The position numbers and the translations under genes were made by a program. The notes beneath the pieces are model-generated. The model was not told where the DNA came from. It did no database searches and was given only the letters and a program-made list of their open reading frames with translations. A stretch of 64,000 nt of DNA, from the NCBI GenBank assembly GCA_037039685.1, contig JAWNGF010000007.1, forward strand, positions 1,984,001-2,048,000, in the 5' to 3' direction. Origin of the DNA: Ceratobasidium sp. AG-K (taxonomy: Eukaryota > Basidiomycota > Agaricomycetes > Cantharellales > Ceratobasidiaceae). This document shows positions 24,181 through 35,648 of the stretch, in pieces (within the stretch, counting starts at the first letter, position 1; every line of letters begins with the position of its first letter).

Positions 24181-26254
24181 AGAAACCGCGGTTCATGCCC
24201 CCGTCGAACCCAGGTGGGAGCTGAACGTTCCCCATCATATTGTTCATGAAAACTCCCATCTGCTGTTGCATCATCCCCTCTTGGCCGGGACGCTGGTTCC
24301 CACCCTGGAAAGCACCGCGCTGATTGCCATCCCACCAGGGCTGACCACCTCCGTGTCCAGGCCCACCTCCCATTTCGAATGGCATATTCCCTCCCATATT
24401 CCCTCCGGCGTCAAATCCAGCACCAGGTCCATGGCCAGGCGCGAAATTCTGGTTGAACATCATTTGCTGGCCGGGCATTCCGACCCCAACAGGCATCCCT
24501 CCCATCCCAAACATATTATTGCCCATCATTCCGTTCGGATTAGGCATCATGCCGTTTACGTTCATGGCTTGAGGGCCCAGCATCATGTTTGGTACGCCAC
24601 CAAATCCAAATTCGCCCATACGCATGCCTACGCCCATTGGCATACCCATTGGCATACCCATGCCCGGGCCCATGCCACCTGGTTGGTTGGGCATCGAATG
24701 CGGTCGCTGAAATCCCATGTGTAATGGCTTCCCAAGCATATTGTTTGAGTTGGGTGGATGAGGGGACGGTGTATGCATGGAAGGGGGAAAAGGCGTTTTG
24801 ACGTTCGGCATATTCGCGTTGTTCGGTGGGCCGCGTTGAGGCGATTTTGGACGCAGAATGTCGATCTCTACATTGGGCAAGAATTACCTGTAAACCCACA
24901 GGGGTAGATCCAAATGACGACAGGTGCCTACCTTGCGAGCTTGGAACGACGTATTTCCCATTTTCGCGATGCAGGTCGGCTTCCCAAGTTGCCTTGTCCC
25001 ACGGTAGGGGCACGAGGTTTGTGTCCATGTCGTTACTAGTGGAGTTAAGCTCCTTAGAGCTTGAGGGTGTGCCAGCATTGGCAGCTAGTGCAGTCACCCA
25101 TCCACGCCTTAGCGATGACAATTTGCCGAAAATTTCGAGTCGACGTGTGCCAAGGCAGAAGTTTTCGATTAGCGAATACATCTCTGGTGGCTTTCGGGTT
25201 GGGTCTGGTTAACGGAATAAGTTGATGCCACACTACTCGTGAGGATGACTTGCCTGTTGGGTCACCGTCCCATATAATCACATCAGTGTCTATATCTCGG
25301 TTGTTAGCAAAAGAAAACACGAGTATGGATAAGAACATGCCGATATTGCAGTGGACAAACCAGTTGTCGGTCGATCTTCGTACCGTTCCTTTGATACCCA
25401 TTAAACAGTGCTGCTTTGTCCTTGTAAGCAAGGACGTAGTCGGAGGGTCGCCCTATCTCAAATCAATCCCAGCCAACCTTCCACGAAACCACCACTCACC
25501 CCGGGACCTCGAATGTCATTATTGTTGGTCTTGACCCAAACCACATCCTCGCACCGCCTGAACCCCCATCGCGCGAGAACCTCTCGACCACGCTCAAGCC
25601 CATCACCAGCCCCACTTCCAACCCACATGAAGATAAAACTAGGTTCGGCGGCGAGAGCGGGGATCGGCATCGCCTGGACGTCGTTCCACGTAAAATCCTT
25701 GTTCGAGTCGGTTCCCTCGCTGACTGGCGGATCGAGCAAGATCACGTCAAACTTGGTCTGCGATTCGACTAGAGAGGCGAGGTCATTTGACTGGAGGTAC
25801 GTTGGCGCATGTGCGTGAGCAGACACAGCGGCACGCTTGAGCTCTAGCAGTCGCCGTTGCTTGGGATACCTGTTGACTGAGTTCGGAGTGGACTAACAAC
25901 ATGTGTATACACTCACTCTTCGAATCTCTGCTCCAGCTTTGCACCCAAAACCCAATTTTGTGGCCATTCTCCGCCGTCGACGTATCTCTGGGAGTAATCA
26001 TTGCGGATGGTCTCCTCCTCAGGCACATAGTTGGCGTATTTTTCCTTCCTCGCTCGTTTGGAAGGCGGAAGTAGGACAGCGTTTTCAGAAGAATCCTGTT
26101 TTCTGGATCCAGCGTCACTCTCCCAGTCCTCTGGCGCACCTATCTGTTGCGCCTCATTGCTATCGCCTTTCTGTGACAACACATTAGCAGACAAATTGCT
26201 GGGAACACCACTATTAAAGCCCCCACCATACGTCACAAGTGCTCTGGTTGACAA
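24181..26254 (-). CDS. METTL14/KAR4-like MT-A70 family protein with Met/Gly/Pro-rich tail
   Basis: MT-A70 proteins form the mRNA N6-adenosine methyltransferase; METTL3 is catalytic and METTL14 is an RNA-binding partner. The core shows [46 protein letters not shown], then spliced exons encoding a segment with the conserved GTKIDRQL, and [13 protein letters not shown] near the end of the domain. The motif at the DPPW position reads DPPV, so activity is doubtful; this fits METTL14/KAR4 better than METTL3. After the domain come about 230 residues rich in Met, Gly, Pro and Asn, ending GGMNRGF, a low-complexity, prion-like composition. The true start is uncertain: the frame is open at 26254 and upstream, but I see no clear ATG there, so a 5' exon near 26350 is possible. 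Confidence 0.8.
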
Positions 26255-26510
26255 TTCTTGAATGGATATGAATATTGTGGACGGGTTCAGAAATTGCTGT
26301 GGGCGGCTTGGCCTTCGAAGTGAGAGCCACCTGTGTATTTATACATATTTAGGCCTGTGATTGCTCGACCTGATAGGTTCGTGATCGAAGCGACCACGAG
26401 TCTCGACTGAGGCACGTTAAATATACATGTATTGAACTTAAATGGTCATTATATCCTCAACAAACATCTACGGCACAAATCATGGGTCGCCCGCAAGTAA
26501 CGATCCAAGT

Positions 26511-28052
26511 TTACAACGCTGGGCCATTGTGCTTGAAGACATAGACATCCTCGGTTGGTGGAACCGCACCGAACAATTTACCAAGAGATTCGTCTAGAGT
26601 ACAGAGTAAGTATTGGTGAACGCCACGATTCAATGCCGAAAATACTCACAATCTGGGTCACTCTCAACGTGAACAAAGTGTTTAAGTTCCCATGGGGTAC
26701 CGGCCGCTGCCTCATCCTTGCGTCTCTGCCGCTGCTCATTCTCAATTCTGCTCTTGTCTTTGCTGGCGGCTTCGAAATCTCCCTCCCGGATCCCCTTGGC
26801 GACGTGACGCCAGAGTTTTCGGGTCTCCCATTCGTTCATGTCGTCAACAGAGCCAACGGTGACCTCCTCCTTTTGTCCAGTAACGTCTGTGAACGCCATG
26901 TTCTTGTTGGACTTGGCATGCGAGGTCGAATCCCATTGACCTTCATAGGTATCGACTGTGCTTCCATCGGGTCCCGCGAGTGTAGCCTTGTAAGTATGGG
27001 CCTTTCCAGAAAAGTAGCCTTTGCCCTCGTATTTGATGGTGGCAAGATAGCCAGTGCTGCTCGCGATGTGCGAGGTATCGGTGAGTTCGATATATGGGCT
27101 ACCATACCAAATGCCGTCGATCCGGAGCTTTGGCAGGGTCACAAGATATTTCTCGGTTGCCCCGGATGGGAGCTTGAGTGTTAGGGTGGCGTGGCCAACT
27201 TGTCGGACAATTATAGCACCAGAGCTAAAAGAGGTCTTCTGCGCGTTGTGGCCTTGGAGCGAGAGGCCCTTGGACTCATTGGCGAGATAGTAGGCAGTCT
27301 AGATCGGCAATATGTTAGGTGGTGGCATTCACATATTTGGATCATAGATACGCACAATAGGCGGATGGTGGGAGACTTGCTCGACGACAATGGTTTGTTT
27401 GCCACGACCGTTCTTGTCAGGCCATTGACCATAAAAGAGCCTGGTGGGCCCGGTCAGCCGAGGTTCGGGATACAATCTCAAAATAGCCAACATACTCGCC
27501 GAGGACGGGGTTCAGGGGCTTTTTCTCCGATCCCATCGTCTCATTTCGAGATGTGTACTGACCCTTGAGCGTGGACTATCGTCGATGTTGCTACTCAGAG
27601 ACTGAATCATCTGCGCAGCGAATAGATCACGTACAATAAACCATTTCAGGACAGCCTTGGCGCGGTCTTCCTCGGTTTTGGCATCCGCAATCGCTGAAAA
27701 TAGCTCCGGACGCTCACTCCAGTAAGCTACGAATTCAGCTCTCAGTAAGAATGCGCGTGTAGTGTGCCAACAGCACATACCAGGGAACTCAGTCAGTGAA
27801 ACGGGGGAAAGAATGAACGGGGGAGCAGTCATAGACGAGAGATCCCCAGAGAAGGACGCGAGGCTACAAACGCAACATCCTTGTTCAAGTTCGTCGGACA
27901 CGATAAAGAACCCACTTACGACTTGACGAACGAAGTCCTGGATGCGTGAAAACGTGAATGAGAGTGCCAGCTGCCGGATATTAATCCTGCACTCACCAGG
28001 TACCCTTCTGGGCTTGCGGAACGGCAGCTCCGGCATCAGCGGGGGCAGACAT
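26511..28052 (-). CDS. KES1: Oxysterol-binding protein, Osh4/Kes1 type
   Basis: Osh4/Kes1 is a soluble sterol and PI4P transfer protein that acts at the Golgi. The OSBP fingerprint EQVSHHPPI is intact. It is preceded by SLNPVLGE and followed by [11 protein letters not shown], the lid and barrel strands, and [13 protein letters not shown]. There is no PH or ankyrin domain, and the short form of about 400 residues is typical of Kes1. The N-terminus is [19 protein letters not shown]. The C-terminus, encoded by the last exon, reads [18 protein letters not shown] and ends HNGPAL. Several introns of about 50 bases are clear, for example within the fingerprint exon near 27310-27360. The gene is in tandem with the METTL14-like gene and with ELP5 on the same strand. 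Confidence 0.9.
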
Positions 28053-28323
28053 GATTTAATTTGTGTTGAATAAGTCGAGTGGTGGTGGGTAAGTGGGAGC
28101 AAGGGCAACCTTATGACCTCATCTTAGGCGCGATGCTCCTGTGAGGCTGTGTCTTCCGCGCCTCACTCATCCTCCGCGGCGCGTCCCTCCGGATGACATA
28201 ACCACTATAAGCCGTAAAAGGATTACTCTCCGCCCGCGTATATGCACACAGGATGTAATGGTGCTTGACGTTCTTAGCATACCATCCTAGTTTATTTGAA
28301 TTCCTTATCCACATTTATAATAT

Positions 28324-29642
28324 TTATATATACAAATCATCATCTGGATCATCGTCGTCAAAGTCGTCTGCCTGGTCGGGGATGTAAATAATCTCCCCTT
28401 CGTTTGCTGATGAAGGAAGGAGTTAGTAATCGTACACGTCGACAATCGGTATCGTACATTTGCTCTCATTGGTGTACGGCAAAGGTACATTGGCACGAGC
28501 TTGCTGTTGCGCGTCCGACAATTGAAGGTTGAATGATACATCACCCATCGCAGTCGAAGTACTCGTCGAATCCTACTGTTTCTCAGTATCCAATCAAAGC
28601 ACCTTGGCAACATCGCACTTACCATCGGATTTTGTGTGGTGTGCGCTTGCAACATGGGGATGTCACTCCATCCACACCACACGATCCCTTCATAAGCATG
28701 GTCATACCGCCAACCTCGCAAAACAATCCGTACACCCTTCTGTCCTCCTGCTCGTGAGCGAGTTTTGAGTTCAACGAGGCCGGCATTTTGGTCCCTATCC
28801 CTCGAATCGTTCATTTCGTCCATACTAGCGGCCATGACAAGCTGTTCGCCTGTACTGCGGCGAGCGACCGGAGCGAAAACTGACCAAAATCGGGCAGTGG
28901 AAGGTTCGGGAGGGGTGTCGACTGGCGGAAGTGACAAATGGTATTGTTTTACGAGGTGGGAGAGAAGTACCAGTGGGTGTAAGGTAAGGTGGATCAGAGG
29001 ATGTACAGGCGAGGGCAGGGATTTGTATCTCGCACGGAAGGACGTCGATACCAGAGCTGAGAGTATAGAAGACTGTGACCTGATTGGAAGTATCACTCTT
29101 GAAGAGCTCGAATGATGGGCAACATGTCCAAATAGCCGAGATAAAAGGTTCACTGTATCTGCATTGGACCCGGAATCGGCGAGCACTGTATCCACGGAGT
29201 CCACAACTAATGCTACCGGCCCTTTGGGAACTGTAAACTATGAGTCTAGCTCGAGAAGTATTTCTATAATCACACTCACACAAGGATAACTGGGCAGCAA
29301 CGTCAGAGAGTATATCTATCTCAGGGCTCTCGGTGTATCCTGGGACGGCACTGGTATAGTCCAGCGAATGCAGAAGCTCCGAGCCCAGGGATCCCAAATA
29401 TTGCTCGGTCGGTAATAGTAGTGACACGAATATAATTTGTGTCTGGCTATTTGCTTCACCCGTTGGTCATAGCTGTGTGAATCATCCTCGAACACCACTC
29501 ACCTCGTCAACAGATCTCGCACAATCTGTTGAAGAATCGGTGTGAATGGGGACGCGAGATCATATTCGAGTAACACTAGACTTGGGGATGAACCCAGAGG
29601 ATCAAGTAATGATGCCTGTGATGACTTGGTTGAAGGAACCAT
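28324..29642 (-). CDS. ELP5: Elongator complex subunit 5 (Elp5/Iki1)
   Basis: Elp5 is part of the Elp4-5-6 subcomplex of Elongator, which modifies the wobble uridine of tRNAs. The protein begins MVPSTKSSQASLLDPLGS, followed by SLVLLEYDLASPFTPILQQ. The C-terminal part carries the family pattern of a glutamine-rich LQLSDAQQQARANVPLPY, then EIIYIPDQADDFDDDDP and the very end PDDDLYI, characteristic of fungal Elp5. The middle region is poorly conserved in the family, so the assignment rests on both ends and the length (about 370 residues). The start lies 113 bases from the divergent SOD2 ATG, so the two genes probably share a promoter. Confidence 0.82.
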
Positions 29643-29755
29643 CTAGCCAGAATTTACGTCTGACAAATTGGCGGATCCGAGTCCGCTTTGCGTGATCTTC
29701 CCATATTAGTCATCCATCTCTAACGTCATTGTGATCGCTCGTCTACTCTACCACC

Positions 29756-30678
29756 ATGTTCTCCATTGCTCGCACTGCTCTTCGTGCCCCGGCACGCCGT
29801 GCCTTTTCTGCGTCCGCCGCCGCATCTGTCCACAAACTACCAGACCTACCATACCCCTATAATGTGAGCCGACCGAAATCTCATGTGAATGTTATGTTAT
29901 TAATCCGGGAACGCAGGCACTTGAGCCTCACATCTCCGAGGAGATAATGACCCTTCACCACAAGAAACATCACCAGACCTATGTCAATGGGTTGAACGCC
30001 GCCGAAGAATCATACGCTAAAGCACCTTCGCCCAAGGAGCAGATCGCACTGCAGGCTGCTCTCAAGTTTAATGGCGGTGGGCATATCAACCACTCTCTAT
30101 TTTGGAAGAATTTGGCACCCAACAAGGCACCTGAGACCAAGTTGGAAAACGGGGACTTCAAATCGGCAATCGAGAAGGACTTTGGGAGCGTTGACGCGAT
30201 GATCAGCGAGTTCAACACCAAGACTGCCGCGATTCAGGGCAGCGGATGGGGATGGCTTGTAAGGACCATTGATGACCATCTATTGCCGCTGTCATGACGC
30301 GTTCATTTAGACATACAACACGACTACGAAGAAACTTGAGATTGTGACCACCCCGAATCAGGATCCGGTACTCCGTATGTGACACTGTATTCTTTCCCGA
30401 TATTCTCGGCTGAGTCAACTCGCTTCAGCTCCTTATACCCCAATCATTGGGATTGACATTTGGGAGCACGTATGTACATAACTTTTGCTATAGTGTGCAT
30501 AACATCTAACGTCAATTTTACAGGCGTTTTACCTTCAGTACAAGAACGTCAAACCTGATGTAAGCTAGTTCACTATAAAACTCTCGCTTTCGCTCACTCT
30601 TGGATTTAGTATCTCAAAGCAATTTGGAACGTGATTAACTTCCGGGAGGCGGCCAAACGCTTCCAGGCAGCACGTTAA
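29756..30678 (+). CDS. SOD2: Mitochondrial Mn superoxide dismutase
   Basis: The enzyme dismutates superoxide to hydrogen peroxide and oxygen in the mitochondrial matrix. The first about 25 residues form a classic presequence ([20 protein letters not shown]). The mature part starts [11 protein letters not shown]. Metal ligands are visible: the early His in [15 protein letters not shown], the His in [15 protein letters not shown], and Asp/His in [15 protein letters not shown]. The Gly-rich GSGWGWL motif and the C-terminal [11 protein letters not shown] are typical. The HINH pair and GGGH favour manganese rather than iron. Six or so short introns join in frame; the stop follows QAAR. The length of about 225 residues is normal. 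Confidence 0.95.
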
Positions 30679-31048
30679 TCGTAAAAAAGTACATCAAATG
30701 TAGCGCATACAAGGATGTAATCATAGGAATTTCCGCCTGCAATATACATACTGTTGAACTGTTACCGGTCCCGTGTTGCGTTGCGTTATTATATTTACGT
30801 TGCCTGGCCTTATGATTGCAATATTTCTTTCCATGCGTCTCAGAGTCACATTCCGGACTAATTAAACATTTTAGAGCTTAGGAAGACGAGTCACAACATT
30901 GCCTAGGACTCGTTGGTAATATAATATGTAAGGCGCCCCACCGATTCAAAGGAATGTGGCGGACCCTAGATTTGTCGCTGCTTGTGTTCTGTGGCAAACA
31001 TCCTTCGGTGGCTATCCGCTAGCCCACCACCACGGCCTTTCCGACACT
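30679..31048. other. Intergenic region downstream of SOD2
   Basis: A/T-rich 3' flank of SOD2 and the presumed promoter of the next gene. I see no gene or repeat. Confidence 0.5.
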
Positions 31049-31857
31049 ATGAATAACTGGTTCAACAATTATCCAATGATCCTAGTGAGATAAATGCCTC
31101 GCGTAATCATTACTGAGCGCTGGTTGCTGAGACACGCTTTGTAGGGGTTCGCGCAGCCCGTCAAGCTGTGGAGAATCTTCCTGCCCCGTCCGGAGTGTTG
31201 CTAGAGCTGGCGCAATTGGTGTAGGAGTTGGTGCAGCCGTTTTTGTCACTCCTCCGCTGCTAGGATTTACAGGTGCTGGCGTTGCAGCTGGTATGTTTGA
31301 ACATCTAGACCTCCATTTGTCTCGTAAACCGGCCGTTACTCCCGGGATGTTCCCCATCTCTCCCCAGTTGGTGCTAACGATGTTCAACAGGTTCTATAGC
31401 AGCTACTATTCAATCTGTATTTTATGGCGGTTCAGTCGGCGCTGGAAGTGCTTTCGCCATCATGCAGTCCATTGGAGCGACCGGAACTGTTGTACCTGCT
31501 GTCGTAGCTGCTGTGAGCGCGGGGGGGACCGCTGCTGCTACGGGTGGAGGTGGAGGTGGAGGGAACAATGACGGGGAGGGTCAAGCAGGCGTTCCAGGGG
31601 AAGACGATGGCAATAGCGATAATGGTGGCGACGTCGCAGGCGCGGAAACCACCGAAAAGGCATCCGCACAAAAGAACCTGGAATCAATGGATGGTAAACC
31701 TACCGAGGAGCTACCTCCTTACTCTGCAGCGCCAATTCATTTGGTCAGCCTAGATGACGACAAGATAGGAGCGGAGAACGAGATAATGAATGGGGCGCCG
31801 AACGTGGGGCATAAGAGAGAAACGGGGTTGGTACGTCCAAGAAATAATGATTATTAA
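31049..31857 (+). CDS. IFI6/IFI27-like small membrane protein A with acidic tail
   Basis: A hydrophobic, Gly/Ala-rich module near 31200-31530 resembles the IFI6/IFI27 (ISG12, interferon alpha-inducible 6-16) domain. One exon encodes GVGVGAAVFVTPPLLGFTG and ends in the phase-1 glycine of GVAAG; the next opens SIAATIQSVFYGG, followed by GAGSAFAIMQSIGATG. Both blocks recur in four other loci of this window (52.3, 53.3, 60.7 and 61.7 kb). After the module comes a Gly-rich run and a hydrophilic tail of about 100 residues rich in Asp, Glu and Asn, ending RPRNNDY. The stop at 31855-31857 is secure. The start at 31049 is tentative because the first splice did not close cleanly. In animals ISG12 proteins lie in mitochondrial or ER membranes and promote cell death; function in fungi is unknown to me. 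Confidence 0.7.
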
Positions 31858-32715
31858 GCCCGAAAGGGATCTTGTGCCTGTTCGGATGGCAATTTAATGG
31901 AGAGTTGGGGGTTTTATTTCGTGGATGAGGTTTTTTTCCATTACTATTAAAGACTGGCAATGCGAGCGGTTGGTTACATTTCTTTCGGCCCGTCTACAAG
32001 TCGCAGAAGGCAAAATATTCAGCCCAGTGGGGTCGAGGGAAGGCCTGGACATTGCCCGTCCTGTTACTCCTGAGACCTGTTGCTTTCTCTTTCAAAAACT
32101 AAACAATTCGGTCTATGAGAGTGATGACATGTTGTACGTAGACCCTTGGATATCACTACTTCTGGCATTATTATAGACGCGAGTAAGGTCGTCGATTTAT
32201 GCACTTGTGATGTGTTGCGCATTTTACCAGCCGAACGACAAGAGGCTCTGACTGCAAAAGATTAAGCGGTTTCATGGTGGAGATACAAGCCCAACGCATA
32301 GCTACGGAGGGAGGGTTTAGGCATAAATGAAGAATCGCAAATGCTGCGACTGCACAGTTGCCCGAATCGGAACAGTAGTGCAAAACAAAGTAGTCTGAAT
32401 CGCCCAAGCCGTTGGGCGCTGGGTATCCGGACGTTGGTATGTCATGTATGCTTGGGAAATCCTGCGCTATAGACTCTGGCTTTAAATGACGTTAACTTGA
32501 AGGCGGTTTCCATCGTATTCCAGCTTGCGCAGGGGCCCACTCCGGCCGCACTGACTTCGTCTATATGCAGACGAAGTTAATGCAAAATAAAGTAATAAGA
32601 AGCTGTATACCAAACTAGAGGTAAATCCGTTTTGAGTTCACCAAAGCTTGCGATGAGGGAATTGTAGCATTATAAGTTGTGCTGAGGGTAGGTTGCAGTA
32701 CACCCATCCAATCAG
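31858..32715. other. Intergenic region without recognisable gene
   Basis: Both strands hold only short frames without domains. It lies between the IFI6-like gene and a decayed gene, and may contain more of the decayed gene's 3' part. Confidence 0.45.
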
Positions 32716-33799
32716 TCAGAGCGTCCCAAGATAAGGCATAGAGCGGCTCAGCAGTTGGATGATATACTCGCAGATATTCCCTCGAAGGGAGAATGCTGGT
32801 GTGTTCATCGCGGCCATCATGCTAATAACAGTTAACATCATGAGCAGAGCAGAGCTTGCCACAGATTCCTCTATTACTGAGACCTCCTTGTTGTTTTGAA
32901 CCGTGGCGTATGAGGATAGCCGACAGTTAGTGCATATGCCCGCGCCCGCTGTGTATGTAACCCAAGCATCGGCCAGCAATCGCCACGAGCTGCCTCTGGA
33001 TATGACCCTACAGTTGCAAGGGGCGGGAAAGAATAGCTCTCGTTGCATCTCCAGTATGTATACAGAACCATCAGGCGAGTCTCCTAGGTTGTCAACGGAG
33101 GGGGGAAGGTTCAATTCGTCCAACCCGAGGGCATATCTGGAATTAAAGTAAGGCTACCCACTGCCATGAGAGGGCATTCGATGACACTATACAATTTGAT
33201 GCTAGAACATACCAGGACACTCATGTTTGGCTGGTTGAGTGCGAGCGTGGCTTGCGATCTTCAACCCACTCTACTCTTGTAACTGAGAAATACGGCAGGG
33301 TTACGTTTGAAAGAGTACTATTGATTTCCAGTTGGGAAGCGGAAGGCAAAACACGTTTCATAGCGCCTGAGAAGCCGCCGCCTTGTGAGTCTTGTCCCCA
33401 AGCGATAGATGCGAGTCCCGCAGCCTGTAAGCAAGTACTATCTCGACTGGGAGTGTACCTGTTCCACTCTCTCCAATTGAATGGGTCGGTGACCGCAGGT
33501 ACGCTTATTACAGAATCTGTGGATCATTCGGTCTGTTGATTGTACGAGACCCAGGTGATCGAACCCGTCAGTACTGGCGCTCCAATATACACAGGGAGGA
33601 CAACAGCTAGTATCAGCCAGATGATACGCTCACCCTTTCCGTTCAGAGCAGGGATGCCATAGCTAATCGTTCTGTTAAGCCGGTTTGGTTTCAGTCCTCC
33701 CCCGGCCTCTCCATGAGTATGAAGGCGCATCGCCAGATAAGCGGACCGACCCAGGCAGCAGTAATCAAACGGAGGACGGCAAGTGCGGTTGATGAACAC
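32716..33799 (-). pseudogene. Decayed multi-pass membrane protein gene
   Basis: The frame near 33799-33527 encodes SYGIPALNGKGERIIWLI then LAVVLPVYIGAPVLTGSITW, a good membrane helix followed by what looks like the start of an extracellular domain. An in-frame TGA at 33524-33526 interrupts it. The same frame then stays open for about 290 bases (DPFNWREWNRYTPSR, QAAGLASIAWGQD, LEINSTLSNVTLPYF) before stopping again near 33224. A third segment, 33123-32716, resumes in a frame that splicing does not join cleanly and contains a second hydrophobic stretch (SALLMMLTVISMMAAMN). Family knowledge: I associate this pattern with large, uncharacterised membrane proteins of Rhizoctonia-like fungi. The continuity across the stop suggests recent inactivation or an undetected splice. 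Confidence 0.55.
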
Positions 33800-34073
33800 T
33801 GGCTGTGGGAACTCATAAAGTCGGGATTATGTTTTGCCGTTGGATGCTCTTGCAAACTTGAAGGGCCCTTGTCGGTGTATGCGCCTAGACCTTCAATGGA
33901 AGCGAGCCGATTGGCCGAGACTCATCTGATGTCCGAGAGATTCTGCAGATCTCGAGGTTTGAACAGATCTAGACAACTAGCAACACTAGTACTCGAGTAA
34001 ATAACATTTCTATAAGCTTATATTATATTCTTCAAATCCACTTTTAGGAATACATCAAATCTAATAGGTAGAA

Positions 34074-35370
34074 CTAGAGCTTAGAGGACTCGACAAACGA
34101 CACACCCTACAACGCATTGATCAGTTCAATTCAATACCCGAGCTCATACCACGCACCTTGGTAATGTTGCCGTCGAGCTCAGAAATGGCAGCCTTGACCA
34201 GGCCAGACTCGTACTCGGTCAATTTGCCAAGAGGGTGAATCTTCTCCACACCGTTTGGCTACGACCCCACAGATGTCAATCAAAGATCAAATTCTCCGAG
34301 ATAGAAGACTCACCCCCAACTTGACGCGAGTCGAAAAGTACTGCAGCTCAGCACCAATTTCAGCCGTGAGGGCCTTGCCGCCCTCGGGATCGGCACTCAA
34401 GTGGACGTAGCTAGGAACGGTGACGTCTTCACCCTTGAGGCCCTTGAGAACGGCGTTGGTAAACTCGGCGGCGGCATAGGCCATGCTGAGGGTTGCGCTA
34501 CCAGCGCCATCCTTGGCCTTGACGACCTCGTCTCCACCAAATTGGATACGGTTGGTGAGGGCTTCAATATCCGACTGGGATGCGCTAGATGGGAGGGCCG
34601 GTTGGGCTTGGGAGAGCAAGGGAATGATGGTGACGCCCGAGTGACCACCGACAACTGGGACGGTGTAGGTTGGCGCAGCCGAGGGGGATCCAGCGACAGT
34701 GGCGATGAAAGTCGAGGCGCGGACGACGTCGAGGGTGGTTACGCCGAAAAGTCTATGGGGGGTGAGATGAATGTACGAATGTGGCGGGTAAGATTACGTA
34801 CCGCTTGGGGTCGAATACACCGTGTTTCTTGAGAATTTCGGCGACAATGGGAACGGTGCTGTTGACGGGATCTGCAGAGGGTTAGGTGCGAATGACCCCA
34901 AGGATGGATACGTACTGGAGATGACGAGAATGAATGCCTTGGGGGCGTTTGTGGCAATCGCGATGGCCAGATCGCGGATGATGCCTGCATTGATCTAGTA
35001 CGACATGAGCACGGGTCAGATCATGTGAGAGCTGCTTACCTTGAAGAGATCATCGCGCGTCATCTGTGGGCAACGCGTTAGCAGGTGCATACATCGAACA
35101 CAAGTCACATACTCCGGGCTTGCGGGGAACACCGGCGGGAATGACAACAATGTTGGCACCAGTGAGGGCCTTGGCGAGACCGTCATCGGGGGGAAGATAG
35201 CCCTGGACGACGGCGGGGGTGTCGATGTGGGAGAGATCGGCGGCGACACCGGGTGTGTTGACGATATCAAACAACGCCAACTCGGTGATCGCCGGGTTCG
35301 CCTTGAGCAACAGCGACAGAGGCTGGCCAATGCCGCCTGCAGCACCGAGAACAACAGCTTTGAGAGTCAT
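34074..35370 (-). CDS. MDH: Malate dehydrogenase with peroxisomal C-terminal signal SKL
   Basis: NAD-dependent malate dehydrogenase interconverts malate and oxaloacetate. The start [19 protein letters not shown] carries the Rossmann GxxGxxG loop directly at the N-terminus, with no mitochondrial presequence. The active-site histidine lies in [14 protein letters not shown]. The substrate arginines are in [15 protein letters not shown], and [14 protein letters not shown] is the cofactor-side motif. The last exon reads [13 protein letters not shown] is a canonical type 1 peroxisomal targeting signal, so the enzyme probably acts in peroxisomes, in the glyoxylate cycle or in removing NADH from beta-oxidation, like yeast Mdh3. 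The length of about 330 residues is normal. The start is 278 bases from the divergent APC1 ATG. Confidence 0.92.
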
Positions 35371-35578
35371 GGTGGATAAGAGAGCAATGAGATGTGATTA
35401 CCAACTGGGGAAACTGGCGCTCTATTAGTACTGGTCGATCTGCATCCGATCACGCTTCCGGCCTCGCCCGTTGCGTACTCCCGCCACAGTCTCTACCCAT
35501 AAATCCTTTATCTCCATTCCACCCGATTCTGTTGTCCAGCACCCCGACTGCCTCCCGACGACCGGCGATTGCTCATTT

Positions 35579-35605
35579 CACGTGCGTCGTGCACAGGAGC
35601 ACGTG
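35579..35605. promoter_or_regulatory. Two CACGTG boxes in the MDH/APC1 divergent promoter
   Basis: CACGTG occurs at 35579-35584 (TTCACGTGCG) and 35600-35605 (GCACGTGATT). Both read TCACGTG on one strand. The second is about 45 bases before the APC1 ATG. The close pair makes chance less likely; the binding factor (a Cbf1-like bHLH protein) is inferred. Confidence 0.45.
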
Positions 35606-35648
35606 ATTGACGCGGGGTTACACTTCCACTGTTACGCTCGACGTTACC

